DNA of 64,000 nucleotides from CAUZWH01 sp965247665. Lineage in GTDB: Bacteria; Pseudomonadota; Alphaproteobacteria; SHVV01. Where the stretch lies: the NCBI GenBank assembly GCA_965247665.1, contig CBDFHH010000004.1:744001-808000 (forward strand). The letters run 5' to 3'. Under the pieces are notes generated by a model. That model was given only the letters and a program-made list of their open reading frames with translations. It was not told where the DNA came from and made no database searches. The position numbers and the translations under genes were made by a program. Below, in pieces: positions 16,974 to 26,345 of the stretch; positions within the stretch are counted from its first letter, which is position 1, and each line of letters begins with the position of its first letter.

Positions 16974-16990
16974 CAGGTCGCGGCACAAGC

Positions 16991-17019
16991 GCCCCGCGCC
17001 GATCAACGCGGCGCGGGGC
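16991..17019 (+). promoter_or_regulatory. strong hairpin between binding-protein and small-permease genes
   Basis: GCCCCGCGCCG and its exact complement form an 11-bp stem around a 7-base loop, 18 bases after the binding-protein stop. No T-run follows. Such hairpins commonly protect the upstream mRNA or reduce read-through, giving more binding protein than permease; that role is inference here. Confidence 0.55.
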
Positions 17020-17102
17020 AGGTGTTCAGGCTGGCGGGGCGGCAGCGGCGACAGGCCGCGCGTCAGGTTTGTCCATGACGAAGGCGAGATCGGCCCGAGG
17101 CG

Positions 17103-18011
17103 ATGCTGGACGCTCCATACTGGCTGGCTAGCCGCATCGTCGGCGGGTTCGTCGACCTGTTTCTCCTCGCCGCCGGTCTGGGCACGTGGCTGGATTTCAG
17201 CCAGAAGCAGTTGCTGAGCCGGCTAATCTATTACGGCGCATCGCCGGATCTCCTGTTCGTCGTCCTCGATATTGCCCTCGTCCTTCTGGTCGTGGGCCTG
17301 TGGCGGCGGTCCGTGCTTTGGGCCGTCGTGCGCAGCATCGAGGCGTTGAACAACGCGGTCGGTCGCATTGCCGCGTGGGCGACGCTGATCATGGTCGTGC
17401 AGCAGGTGCTGATCATTTCGCTGCAGCGGATCTTTCGTGTTTCAGAGATTGGTGCGGGACCGTTCGGGCTCGTGTTCACCAAGGATTTGAGCTGGTTCGG
17501 CGAGGAGCTCAAGCTTTACAACGCGGCGATCGTGACCCTGTGCGCCGCCTATACCTTCATTCAGGGCGGTCACGTTCGTGTGGACCTGTTCTATGCGAGC
17601 ATGAACTATCGCGCCAAGCGGCTCATGGACATGTTCGGGTCGCTGTTCTTCGTTCTACCCTTCATGACCGTGGTGTGGCTGTTCGGTTGGCATTTCATGT
17701 GGCGGCATCTGGTCACGCCCAAGGTTTCCGCCACCGACTCGCTGGAAATATTGTTGCGCAAGTCGCGCATCCTTCGCTGGAACGTCGAGACGATCGGCTT
17801 TTCTCCGAACGGTTTCGACGCGTACTTCCTGTTCAAGGTGCTGCTCGTCTCCTTCGCCGGCCTGATGTTCCTTCAGGGTCTCGCCTTCTTCTACCGTAGC
17901 CTGCTCGAGTACCTCGAGGGTGTGGAGTCGGAGAACAGGTATAAGGACCTGGACCGAACGCTGGAGGATCCTGATTTCGATCACCTCGACCGACCGGTGC
18001 CGGGCGGGTGA
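17103..18011 (+). CDS. TRAP transporter small permease (DctQ family, enlarged)
   Basis: This protein is a polytopic membrane protein of 302 residues, larger than the usual 160-200 of DctQ subunits. Hydrophobic segments are visible at about 12-30, 48-66, 88-112, 140-160, 182-202 and 245-265. The core FIQGGHVRVDLFYASMNYRAK resembles the conserved DctQ segment. It lies between the binding protein and large permease genes, 28 bases before the latter. The extra N-terminal membrane segments are the main oddity. Confidence 0.82.
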   Translation: MLDAPYWLASRIVGGFVDLFLLAAGLGTWLDFSQKQLLSRLIYYGASPDLLFVVLDIALVLLVVGLWRRSVLWAVVRSIEALNNAVGRIAAWATLIMVVQQVLIISLQRIFRVSEIGAGPFGLVFTKDLSWFGEELKLYNAAIVTLCAAYTFIQGGHVRVDLFYASMNYRAKRLMDMFGSLFFVLPFMTVVWLFGWHFMWRHLVTPKVSATDSLEILLRKSRILRWNVETIGFSPNGFDAYFLFKVLLVSFAGLMFLQGLAFFYRSLLEYLEGVESENRYKDLDRTLEDPDFDHLDRPVPGG

Positions 18012-18039
18012 CCTAAGCCGTGCGGGGGGCGGTTAGGCC

Positions 18040-20400
18040 GTGTTGCTAGGACTGGACGGCGTCGAACTCGGGCTGATCATCGTCTTCGCGTGCCTGTTTG
18101 CGGGCATCATGTCGGGATTCCCCGTCGCATTTGCCATCGGCGGCGCGGCCTTAATCTCGTTCGGTCTGCTCGCCGTACTGGGCGAGTCCGGGCTGTTGCT
18201 GAGAGAGGTGATCGATACCCGGAGCGAGACCTATCGCGCCCTCGTCGCCTCGGGCGTGGACGCCCATAACATCACGCGGTTCACCTACCCGAACTTGCCG
18301 ACCGAGGTGGCTCCGCTGTTCGAGCGGGGGGCCGACGGCGCCTTTTTCCGGACCTTGACGTTCATTGTCAATCGGATGAACGAGCGCGTTCTGGCGGGCC
18401 AATCGATCGAAACGCTGCTCGCCGTGGCGATGTTCGTGCTTATGGGCATCACCCTGGAACGGTCGCGCATCGCCAACGATCTTCTAACCACGATGGCGCG
18501 TCTGTTCGGACCCCTGCCGGGCGGATTGGCGGTATCCGTCGTCGTCGTCGGCGCCTTCCTCGCCGCTTCGACGGGGATCGTCGGCGCGACGGTGGTGACG
18601 ATGGGCTTGCTGTCCTTGCCGACCATGCTGCGCCAAAGGTACTCGCCGGAACTTGCGACCGGCGTGATCTCGGCATCCGGTACGCTCGGCCAGATCATCC
18701 CACCGTCGATCGTCATCGTGCTGCTTGGAACGCTGGCCGGCGATTTGTATGCGACGGCGCAGGAGGATCGGGCGGCATCGCTTGGCTGCTCCGACGCGCT
18801 AACCCTGCTCGGCGAGGCCGCCGTGCTGTCGGTCGGTACGCTGTTCAAATCGGCGATCGTGCCGGGCTTGTTTCTGGCCCTGCTATACGGTGTCTACGCT
18901 TTCGGCTACGCGCTGCTGCGTCCCGACAAGGCGCCGCCGGTGGTTTTCGGCGAACCGAGGGCGGAAACCGAAGTCAACCCGCGGCGCCGGTTGTTCTGGT
19001 TTCTCGCCGTGCCCGCGCTGGGCGTGGCGTTGGTCGGCGGCCTGTTCGCCACCAACCTGGCGGGACCGCAGACGGTTGCCTTCTCGAGCCTGTTGGATCA
19101 GGCGGGCGCGCCCGAGCTCCGCACCAACGTGTCGGAGCCATGCAAGGCGGCGATGATCGAGATCCACGGGCAAGAGAAGTGGGATCGCTCCGTGGCGGCG
19201 CAACAGGCGCTCGAAGGCTCGGGGTCGGGCGGAAGCCAGACCGTGACCGACGCGGAAATCGAGAAGCGTCGTCTCGCCGCAATCGGACAGTTGCCGCCGC
19301 TCTCGGAAACGCTTGTCGTGTGCTTGCTGTTGATCGGGGTGTTGCTGGGTATTGCCCGTGGCGTCGCGCTGCAGGCTTCACCGCTCCCGCTGCTGATCGG
19401 CGTAGCCGGGATCGCGGCGTCGGTTCTCGCCGATGCGCTGTGGGTGGCTCCGTTCACCGGCCCCGGCGTGGCCAGCGTGATCTATGCGCTTCCCTTTCTC
19501 GCCATCGCTCAGGGCCTGCGGCACGCCTTGCCGCGACTTGCGAAGGTCGAGCTGCTCAGAGTCGTCTTTCCGCCCTTGGTTCTGATCGTCGCCGTGCTGG
19601 GCTCGATCCTCGGCGGCATCACCAATCCCACTCCCGCCGCCGGGCTTGGCGCGGCCGGCGCCCTCATGCTATCGGCGCATCGCAAGCTTACGGAGCGGCC
19701 GGACGGCGGCAACAGCTTCATTCTGAAGGCGACGTTCGCGATCGTCATTTTTCTGCTGGCGGGGGTGAACTTCGATCTTCGCACCGGCATCGAGCATGTC
19801 GCGTTGGAGAATTGGATCGCGTTCGTCATCGCCGCCGCCGCTTATCACGTCGCCTTCGCCGGCCTCGTCTACGCCTGTTGGGTGTTGCTCACCGACGGCA
19901 TCCTCAAGCAGATCGTGCGCGAGACGGCCAAGGTGACATCGATGGTGTTTGCGATTCTGATCGGCTCGCAGATGCTCAACCTGGTCGTGATTTCGTTCGG
20001 GGGCGAGGACTATATCCAGTCCTTCCTGAGGTCGTTCGAGCAGGAATGGGCAGTGTTCCTGATCGTCATGCTGGTTCTTTTCATCCTCGGCTTTGTGCTC
20101 GATTTCCTCGAGATCATCTACATCGTCATCCCGATCGTCGGCCCGGTGATCTACGGCGGCACGCTCGACCCGAAATGGGTGACGATCATGATTGCCGTCA
20201 ACCTGCAGACCTCATTCCTGACGCCGCCGTTCGGTTTCGCCCTGTTCTATCTGCGCGGCGTTGCGCCTAAAGGGATAACGACAGGGCACATCTATCGCGG
20301 GGTGGTACCGTTTGTCGTGATTCAACTGATCGGGCTCGCCCTGCTGTGGCTGTTCCCCGAGATCACCACGTTCCTGCCGGAATTGCTGCCGGGGAACTAA
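18040..20400 (+). CDS. TRAP transporter large permease (DctM family, strongly enlarged)
   Basis: This is the sodium-coupled transport subunit, starting with GTG. At 786 residues it greatly exceeds the usual 425-ish of DctM. Residues 1-300 hold the first half of the fold, with GIVGATVVTMGLLSLPTML and SGTLGQIIPPSIVIVLLG; the closing part has LQTSFLTPPFGFALFYLRG. Between them lie an extra segment at about 50-110 and a long insertion (about 300-560) with a polar linker rich in Gly/Ser and several additional membrane helices. The same locus has an enlarged small subunit. Enlarged large permeases occur in some marine proteobacteria; their function is not known to me. Confidence 0.85.
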   Translation: MLLGLDGVELGLIIVFACLFAGIMSGFPVAFAIGGAALISFGLLAVLGESGLLLREVIDTRSETYRALVASGVDAHNITRFTYPNLPTEVAPLFERGADGAFFRTLTFIVNRMNERVLAGQSIETLLAVAMFVLMGITLERSRIANDLLTTMARLFGPLPGGLAVSVVVVGAFLAASTGIVGATVVTMGLLSLPTMLRQRYSPELATGVISASGTLGQIIPPSIVIVLLGTLAGDLYATAQEDRAASLGCSDALTLLGEAAVLSVGTLFKSAIVPGLFLALLYGVYAFGYALLRPDKAPPVVFGEPRAETEVNPRRRLFWFLAVPALGVALVGGLFATNLAGPQTVAFSSLLDQAGAPELRTNVSEPCKAAMIEIHGQEKWDRSVAAQQALEGSGSGGSQTVTDAEIEKRRLAAIGQLPPLSETLVVCLLLIGVLLGIARGVALQASPLPLLIGVAGIAASVLADALWVAPFTGPGVASVIYALPFLAIAQGLRHALPRLAKVELLRVVFPPLVLIVAVLGSILGGITNPTPAAGLGAAGALMLSAHRKLTERPDGGNSFILKATFAIVIFLLAGVNFDLRTGIEHVALENWIAFVIAAAAYHVAFAGLVYACWVLLTDGILKQIVRETAKVTSMVFAILIGSQMLNLVVISFGGEDYIQSFLRSFEQEWAVFLIVMLVLFILGFVLDFLEIIYIVIPIVGPVIYGGTLDPKWVTIMIAVNLQTSFLTPPFGFALFYLRGVAPKGITTGHIYRGVVPFVVIQLIGLALLWLFPEITTFLPELLPGN

Positions 20401-20452
20401 CGAGGCCGGAACCGGTCTGGCTAGCTAGAGGCGACCTGAGCGCGGGTATGGT

Positions 20453-21187
20453 TCAGTCTACGGCCGTGATCGGCGCCCACTGGTTGGTCATCAGCCCCTC
20501 GATCGGCCGGAACCGGACCTTGTAGGCCATTTTTCGACTGCCCCGGACCCAATAGCCCAAATAGAGGTAGTCGAGCCCGCGTTCGGCGGCGGCGGCGATA
20601 TGCCACAGGATCATGAACGTACCGAGGCTCCGCCGCTTGCAGGCCGGATCGAAGAAGCTGTAGACCATCGACAAGCCGTCCTGCAGGTAATCGGTCAAGG
20701 CGGCAGCGACCAGGGTTCCGCTTTCGTCGCGGTACTCGATCATCGTAGTCTCAATCGGCGTTTCTTCCACCATGGCGGTGTAGGCGGGAACCTCCATGTC
20801 GGCCATGCCACTGTCGCCATGGCGGCAGGAAACGTACTTGGCGAATATCCCGTATTGCTCCGAGGAGGCGAAGGCCGGGCGTTCGTCAGCTATGAGATGT
20901 CGGTTGGCGAGAAGCACGCGACGCATTGATTTCGTCGGGACGAATTGCGCGACCCGGACCCGAACCGGCACACAGGCCGAACAGTTCCCGCACACGGGTT
21001 TGTAGGCAATGCCGTGGCTGCGTCGGAAGCCGGCGGCCGTCAGCGCCTCGTGCATATGCACGGGATCGCGTTCATCGCTATCCAATTCGGTGAAAACCTT
21101 GCGTTCGAGTCGCCCGGAGAGATACGGGCACGGCGCCTCGCGCGTGCTGTAGAAGCGTTTGAGCGGTAGCTTCGGGCTCGATGTCAT
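20453..21187 (-). CDS. bpt: aspartate/glutamate leucyltransferase (N-end rule)
   Basis: Bpt attaches leucine from Leu-tRNA to proteins starting with acidic residues, marking them for ClpAP. The 244-residue product has the N-terminal cysteine motif PCPYL, the paired cysteines of CGNCSACVPVRV, and the GNAT-like C-terminal half with YLYLGYWV. Those features match the ATE/Bpt family. It is convergent with the TRAP operon. The 175 bases upstream to the next gene (21188-21362) show nothing recognisable. Confidence 0.9.
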   Translation of the reverse strand: MTSSPKLPLKRFYSTREAPCPYLSGRLERKVFTELDSDERDPVHMHEALTAAGFRRSHGIAYKPVCGNCSACVPVRVRVAQFVPTKSMRRVLLANRHLIADERPAFASSEQYGIFAKYVSCRHGDSGMADMEVPAYTAMVEETPIETTMIEYRDESGTLVAAALTDYLQDGLSMVYSFFDPACKRRSLGTFMILWHIAAAAERGLDYLYLGYWVRGSRKMAYKVRFRPIEGLMTNQWAPITAVD

Positions 21188-21362
21188 GAGCGGCCGGTAG
21201 CTGGCGATCCTACGAATAGGTGGGCGGATCGAGCCATTCGCGCCATACCCAAGTCTATGGCTATCATGTTAGGGATGGTAGAGCAGGCCCCGGCACGAAC
21301 CAACCTTTGATGTCGGCCCACAGCGCGGCCTGGCAGATCGCTTAAGCGGCTCGGCGCGAATC

Positions 21363-22583
21363 TCACTCCGGTCGCGCGTCGCTGAGTCCGCGCGGGGCGA
21401 ATCCGGCCGCCGCAAGATCGGCGATGACGGTATCCGCCTGCGCCGCGTCGCGGGTTTCGACCACCAGGTCGAGTTCGGCGAGCTTCACCGGAACGTCGGA
21501 AAAGAGGCGCTGGTGATAGACCTCGACGATATTGCCACCGGCATCGCCGATCACGCTCGCGACCCGGGCCAGGACACCCGGGGCGTCCTGGATCTCGACC
21601 CGCACTCGGATCATGCGGCCGTCGCGCACCAGGCCGCGCATGAGGACCGAGGCCAACAGGCGCGGATCGATGTTGCCACCGGTCACAATCATGCCGATAT
21701 GGCGACCGACGAACATGTTGCGATGCGCCATGATCGCCGCCAGTGGTGCCGCCGCGGCACCCTCGACCACGGTCTTTTCGATTTCCAGAAACAGGTTGAT
21801 GGCGGCCTCGATCTGGCTTTCGTTCACCAACAGGACTTCGTCGACACGACCGCGGATGAGTTCGAGCGGTTGCTTTCCGACTTCCGCGACGGCAATGCCC
21901 TCGGCCAGGGTGGGACCGCCCTTGACAGGCAGGTCGCCGCCGAGCGCCGCGTGGAGGGTCGGGTAAGACTCCAACTCGACGCCGATGATCGCGATATCCG
22001 GTTTGATGGATTTCGCGGCCAGCGCAACCCCGGCGATCAGGCCGCCACCGCCGACCGGAACCACCAGCATCTCGAGCTGTGGAAGCGCTTCGAGAAATTC
22101 GATTGCGACCGTGCCCTGGCCGGCAATGACGCCGGCATCGTCGTAAGGTGGGACGAAGGTTAGCTGCCGCTTCCGTCGTATCGATTCCGCTGCCGTCATC
22201 GCCTCGGCCAGCGTTTCACCTTCGAGGGTGATTTCGGCACCATGGTACTCGGTCTGGCGGACCTTATTGAATGGGGTTGGCCGCGGCATCACGATCGTCG
22301 CCGGAACGCCGAGCCGTTTGGCATGAAACGCGACGGCCTGGGCGTGGTTGCCGGCCGAAACCGCGATCACGCCGTGGCGCGCCTGCTGGTCGGATAGCGC
22401 GCGCAGCTTGTTGAGCGCGCCGCGCTCCTTGAACGACGCCGTGTATTGCAGGTTTTCCAGCTTGAGGTAGATCTCCGCACCGGTGATTGCCGACAGCGTC
22501 ACCGAGGCAACGCTCGGCGTCGCGACGATGGCATCTCGGATGGCGTGGTGCGCGGCTTCGATCTCGACGAAGGCAACACTCAT
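21363..22583 (-). CDS. threonine ammonia-lyase with C-terminal ACT domain
   Basis: This complete fold-type II PLP enzyme of 406 residues converts threonine to 2-oxobutyrate. K52 in YTASFKERGALN is the PLP lysine; SAGNHAQAVA and PVGGGGLIAG follow. Residues about 325-400 form a regulatory ACT domain (RVEIQDAPGVLARVASVIGD). That single ACT-type tail fits the TdcB/IlvA-like short family rather than the two-ACT IlvA. It lies 18 bases downstream of the penicillin-acylase-like gene and is probably cotranscribed. A second dehydratase is at the left edge of the window. Confidence 0.9.
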   Translation of the reverse strand: MSVAFVEIEAAHHAIRDAIVATPSVASVTLSAITGAEIYLKLENLQYTASFKERGALNKLRALSDQQARHGVIAVSAGNHAQAVAFHAKRLGVPATIVMPRPTPFNKVRQTEYHGAEITLEGETLAEAMTAAESIRRKRQLTFVPPYDDAGVIAGQGTVAIEFLEALPQLEMLVVPVGGGGLIAGVALAAKSIKPDIAIIGVELESYPTLHAALGGDLPVKGGPTLAEGIAVAEVGKQPLELIRGRVDEVLLVNESQIEAAINLFLEIEKTVVEGAAAAPLAAIMAHRNMFVGRHIGMIVTGGNIDPRLLASVLMRGLVRDGRMIRVRVEIQDAPGVLARVASVIGDAGGNIVEVYHQRLFSDVPVKLAELDLVVETRDAAQADTVIADLAAAGFAPRGLSDARPE

Positions 22584-22601
22584 GGCTGGTCGCGGTTCGG
22601 G

Positions 22602-25004
22602 TTAGGGTGCCGGCGTCAGAACCAGTGTGCCGCGCGCGCCGGCGGCATAGTCGCGCCGCGCGGTCGTCATCGGGATGTATTCGATGTCGCGCCACGGGCG
22701 CACGAAGTTGTCGAAGAATCGCGATAGCGGGTTGCCGGACTGACCGGTTGTGTGGATGTAGAGCGAGCGATCGAGGTCGTCGAGGTCGTAGATCGCGCGG
22801 AGGCTGGCACCGTGGATCTGAGCGAACGGCGCTTGCTTGTCGCCCACATTGTAGTCGCCGCGATTCACCGTGAAGGGGCCGCCGCTGGCATCGATGCGGA
22901 GATCGAAAATGCGGTTCAGCACGGGGATGAATGAGAAAGGCAGATGCTTCATGTGTGCGTAGTGGGCGTCGCCCCAGCGCCACTTGGTCATGTCGTCGCC
23001 ATACTCCTCGGATAGCGCCCGCACGCTCTCTTCAAGCGCTAGTGCGATCAGATCGTCGCACGTTTCTACCGCATCCGAGGTCACATCGTCGCACCACTTC
23101 GGGCGGGTCGTTAGGGCGCGTTGCATGAATAGCGGTCGAAGGCGACGCGACTCGGCGAACAGCGGGCCGAGCTCGTCGGCATAGACCCGCGCTTCGAGCC
23201 CGCCATACCAGTGGGAAAAGAGCAACGGCTCGGGCCGGTTGAGATCCATGTCGCCGTGCCACGCCTTCAGCATCTCCAACGCGCGACCGCCGGCCGCGCT
23301 GAGCGGCTTGGCGTTGGCGAGCAGGGCGATGAAATCGCGCGCCATGGTCGAAACGTTGTCGCTCTGGGCCCGGACGAAGCTGTTGATCGAATGTTTGTTG
23401 CGCGCAGCGAGCAGCTCGTCGATACGGCGGATGCGGTAAGGGTGCTCCCAATCGTAGGTGATGTGGTGCGGGTAATCGGTATCGACGATGGCGTTGTTGG
23501 CGGTCGCGATGGCACCGCCGGCTGGATCGTAGCGGTGCGGAAGCTGCTCGAACGGTAGCAGGCCGGCCCAGTCGAAGCGCGCATCCCAACCCGGCGAAGG
23601 CAGCGCGCCGCGGATGCCGTTCTCGGCGTGACGCCGGGGTATGTGCGCGGGTGCGTAAAGCCCGATATGACCGTCGATGTCGGCATAGACCATGTTCTGC
23701 TGTGGGCCGGCAAAGAGGCGTAGCGCATCGGTGAACTCCCGCCAGTTGCGAGCGCGCCCCATTTCCAGCGGCGCCCGTGCGGTCGTGTCGTCTTCGGCAA
23801 GCGCGGTCCAGGCGAGGGCGAGGACGTGGTTGCCCATCCGCTCGCGATGCGCCTCGGACATGAGGTCGGAAACGACCGGTCCGTGCCGGGTGAGGCGTAC
23901 GGCCAGGCGAACGGGCTCGCCGTCCTTGACGTTGATGATCTCCTCGCGCACCCCAAACGGGCGCGGCCCATCGGGACTCTCGTAGCGGGTGGGATCGCCA
24001 TCGACGACACGCTCGACGAACAGGTCCTGGACGTCACCATAGGTGTTCGTGAAACCCCAGGCGATACGGTCGTTGCGGCCGATCAGCACGGCGGGAATGC
24101 CGGGCAACGTCGCACCGATCACGTTGAGGCCGGGAGCCGCGACATGGGCGAAGTACCACACCGCCGGCACCGACAGGCCGAGGTGGGGATCGTTGGCCAG
24201 CAACGGCTTGCCGGTGGCGGTGCGGGCGCCGGAGACGACCCAGTTGTTGGACCCGTTGCTGCCATTGGCATCGTCGCCGCCCGGCATCAGGGCACGCCAA
24301 GCGGCGAGCCAGGGCAGCGTTTCGTAAAGCGCCGCGAATTCGCCGAGGCGATGCTCCGAGGGGTGGGGATAGCCGGGATAGAGATCGGCGACCTGATCGG
24401 GCTTGAGCACTTGCAACAGGTGTGCCCGCAACAGCTCGTCGGTCATGTTCACGCTGAGGCTGAGCGCCATCATCTTTCCCCACACCAGGGAATCGGCAGG
24501 TGTCCAAGGCTCCGGCTCGTTGCCGAGGATGATGAATTCAGGCGGCAAGGGGCGCTGGACGAGATCGCGGCTGACGATGAACGCGTTCACGCCCTTGGCG
24601 TAGGCCTCGAGGATGGCACGAGTCTCGCCGTCGAGGTTGGCGTAGTTCTGCCGCGCCGCGTGGTAGACGCCGAGCACGCGCATACGTTTGTCGAGCTCCA
24701 GCAGGTCAGCGCCGATGACCTCCGACAGCCGGCCGGCGCCGAGCCGGCGGTTGACTTCCATCTGCCACAGGCGGTCTTGTGCGTGCACATAGCCCAAGCC
24801 AAAGAACGCATCTTCCTGAGTTTGACCGATGATGTGAGGGACGCCGTGGCGATCGCGGATGATTTCGACCGGCGCCGTGATCCCGGCGACGCTGCGATTG
24901 CCGTCGATGTCGGGAAGCGAGCCGCGCAGCCAGACGTAGCCGCCTGCCGCGACGATGACGACGAGCACGACCAGCACGGCTATGAGGCGAATGATCCAGC
25001 GCAT
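22602..25004 (-). CDS. penicillin acylase family (Ntn-hydrolase) protein
   Basis: With ATG at 25004 (SD-like GGAAAC upstream) the 800-residue protein begins MRWIIRLIAVLVVLV, an uncleaved or cleaved membrane/export signal. The alpha-chain region has HGVPHIIGQTQEDAFFGLGYVHAQDRL in two pieces typical of the family. The beta-chain nucleophile is S252 in NGSNNWVVSG, where autocatalytic cleavage would free the N-terminal serine, followed by GKPLLANDPHLG. Family members hydrolyse amide bonds of penicillins, N-acyl-homoserine lactones or other acylated amines; substrate cannot be predicted. A reading from 25052 adds 16 unconserved residues. Confidence 0.9.
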   Translation of the reverse strand: MRWIIRLIAVLVVLVVIVAAGGYVWLRGSLPDIDGNRSVAGITAPVEIIRDRHGVPHIIGQTQEDAFFGLGYVHAQDRLWQMEVNRRLGAGRLSEVIGADLLELDKRMRVLGVYHAARQNYANLDGETRAILEAYAKGVNAFIVSRDLVQRPLPPEFIILGNEPEPWTPADSLVWGKMMALSLSVNMTDELLRAHLLQVLKPDQVADLYPGYPHPSEHRLGEFAALYETLPWLAAWRALMPGGDDANGSNGSNNWVVSGARTATGKPLLANDPHLGLSVPAVWYFAHVAAPGLNVIGATLPGIPAVLIGRNDRIAWGFTNTYGDVQDLFVERVVDGDPTRYESPDGPRPFGVREEIINVKDGEPVRLAVRLTRHGPVVSDLMSEAHRERMGNHVLALAWTALAEDDTTARAPLEMGRARNWREFTDALRLFAGPQQNMVYADIDGHIGLYAPAHIPRRHAENGIRGALPSPGWDARFDWAGLLPFEQLPHRYDPAGGAIATANNAIVDTDYPHHITYDWEHPYRIRRIDELLAARNKHSINSFVRAQSDNVSTMARDFIALLANAKPLSAAGGRALEMLKAWHGDMDLNRPEPLLFSHWYGGLEARVYADELGPLFAESRRLRPLFMQRALTTRPKWCDDVTSDAVETCDDLIALALEESVRALSEEYGDDMTKWRWGDAHYAHMKHLPFSFIPVLNRIFDLRIDASGGPFTVNRGDYNVGDKQAPFAQIHGASLRAIYDLDDLDRSLYIHTTGQSGNPLSRFFDNFVRPWRDIEYIPMTTARRDYAAGARGTLVLTPAP

Positions 25005-25076
25005 CACGGTTTCCACACCGCCGTGGAGCGACGGCCCGCCATGAGACCACAATAACGCGAGAGTTCGAACCCCGAT

Positions 25077-26246
25077 TCAACCGAGTCCGAGCTCGAGGAG
25101 CAGCGCTTCGCGGTGTTCATCGAGCTCCGGGCTCGGCGCGCGTTCGGCGCGATCAGCGAAGGCCGATATCTTGATCGGATTGCCCGACATGCGGACCGTA
25201 CCGGCAACCGGGTCCTCGGCACTGACCACCATGTTGCGGTGGTTGACCTGTACGTCCTCGATCACGTCGCGTATGTTGTTGATTGGGCCGCAGGGGATGC
25301 CTGCCTGGTCGAAGATCTGGAACCACTCGTCGCGCGTGCGCGTGATCAGCGCCGCCTCCATTTCTTCCTTAAGCTCCGCCGCGTTGGTCGTCCGGGTGGT
25401 ATTGGAATCGAACCGCGGATCGCTGGCCAGTTCAGGTCGGCCGATGATGTCGGTGAGCCGGGCGAAGAGGGCGTCGTTGCCGGCGGCGATGACGATGAGA
25501 TCGTCCTTGGTGGCGTAGCTCTCGAATGGCGTGATCGAAGGGTTGCGGGCGCCGGCGCGAGCGGGAACGTTTCCGGTCGCGCTGTAGCGGGCGACGGCGT
25601 TTTCGCAGATCGCAACCTGGCAATCGAGCATACTGATATCGAGATACATGCCCTCGCCAATCCGGTCGCGGTGGTAGAGCGCCGCGTTGATGCCGATGGC
25701 CGAGAACAATCCGGCGGTGATGTCGCCGACCGAGGTGCCGACCCGGGCCGGCGGCATGTCCGGGTAGCCGGTCATACTCATGACTCCGCCCATCGCCTGC
25801 ACGATGACGTCATAAGCCGGGCGCTGTGCGTAGGGGCCGGTCTGGCCGAAGCCCGAGGCGGCGGCATAGATCAACCTCGGATGCCGGGGGTGAAGGGTCT
25901 CCCAGTCGTAGCCGAGCTTGGCCATGGTGCCGGGGCGGTAGTTCTCGATGAGCACGTCGGCGTATTCGAGCAGGGCGTCGAAGACTCTCCGGTCGGCGTC
26001 GTCCTTGAGGTTGAGGGCGATGCTTTGCTTGCCGCGATTGAGTGACATGTAATAGGCCGACTTGCCGTTGACGAAGGGCCCGTATTGGCGCGAGTCATCT
26101 CCGTTTCCAGGCATCTCGACCTTGATGACACGCGCGCCCAGTTCGCTCAGCATCATGGTGCAGAAAGGGCCCGCCAGCACGCGGGTAAGGTCGACCACGG
26201 TCACGCCATTGAGCGGGCCTGCGACATCGGACGGTTTCAACGCCAT
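25077..26246 (-). CDS. CaiB/BaiF family III CoA-transferase
   Basis: This 389-residue protein has the type III CoA-transferase layout: PLNGVTVVDLTRVLAGPFCTMMLSELGARVIKVE split over the first 45 residues, then SLNRGKQSIALNLK and the YDVIVQAMGGVMSMTG region that carries the catalytic aspartate (in AYDVIVQ). It moves CoA between carboxylates. No enoyl-CoA partner lies beside it, so the substrate is open. It begins about 70 bases upstream of the penicillin-acylase gene. Confidence 0.9.
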   Translation of the reverse strand: MALKPSDVAGPLNGVTVVDLTRVLAGPFCTMMLSELGARVIKVEMPGNGDDSRQYGPFVNGKSAYYMSLNRGKQSIALNLKDDADRRVFDALLEYADVLIENYRPGTMAKLGYDWETLHPRHPRLIYAAASGFGQTGPYAQRPAYDVIVQAMGGVMSMTGYPDMPPARVGTSVGDITAGLFSAIGINAALYHRDRIGEGMYLDISMLDCQVAICENAVARYSATGNVPARAGARNPSITPFESYATKDDLIVIAAGNDALFARLTDIIGRPELASDPRFDSNTTRTTNAAELKEEMEAALITRTRDEWFQIFDQAGIPCGPINNIRDVIEDVQVNHRNMVVSAEDPVAGTVRMSGNPIKISAFADRAERAPSPELDEHREALLLELGLG

Positions 26247-26345
26247 GCCGGATGTTCCCTCGATCGTTCGATGGAAGCGCGGTGCGCCGCCCGCGCGTTC
26301 TAACCGAAGTGGTGGGGCGGCGCAACGCCGTGCGCGGGCGTCGTC

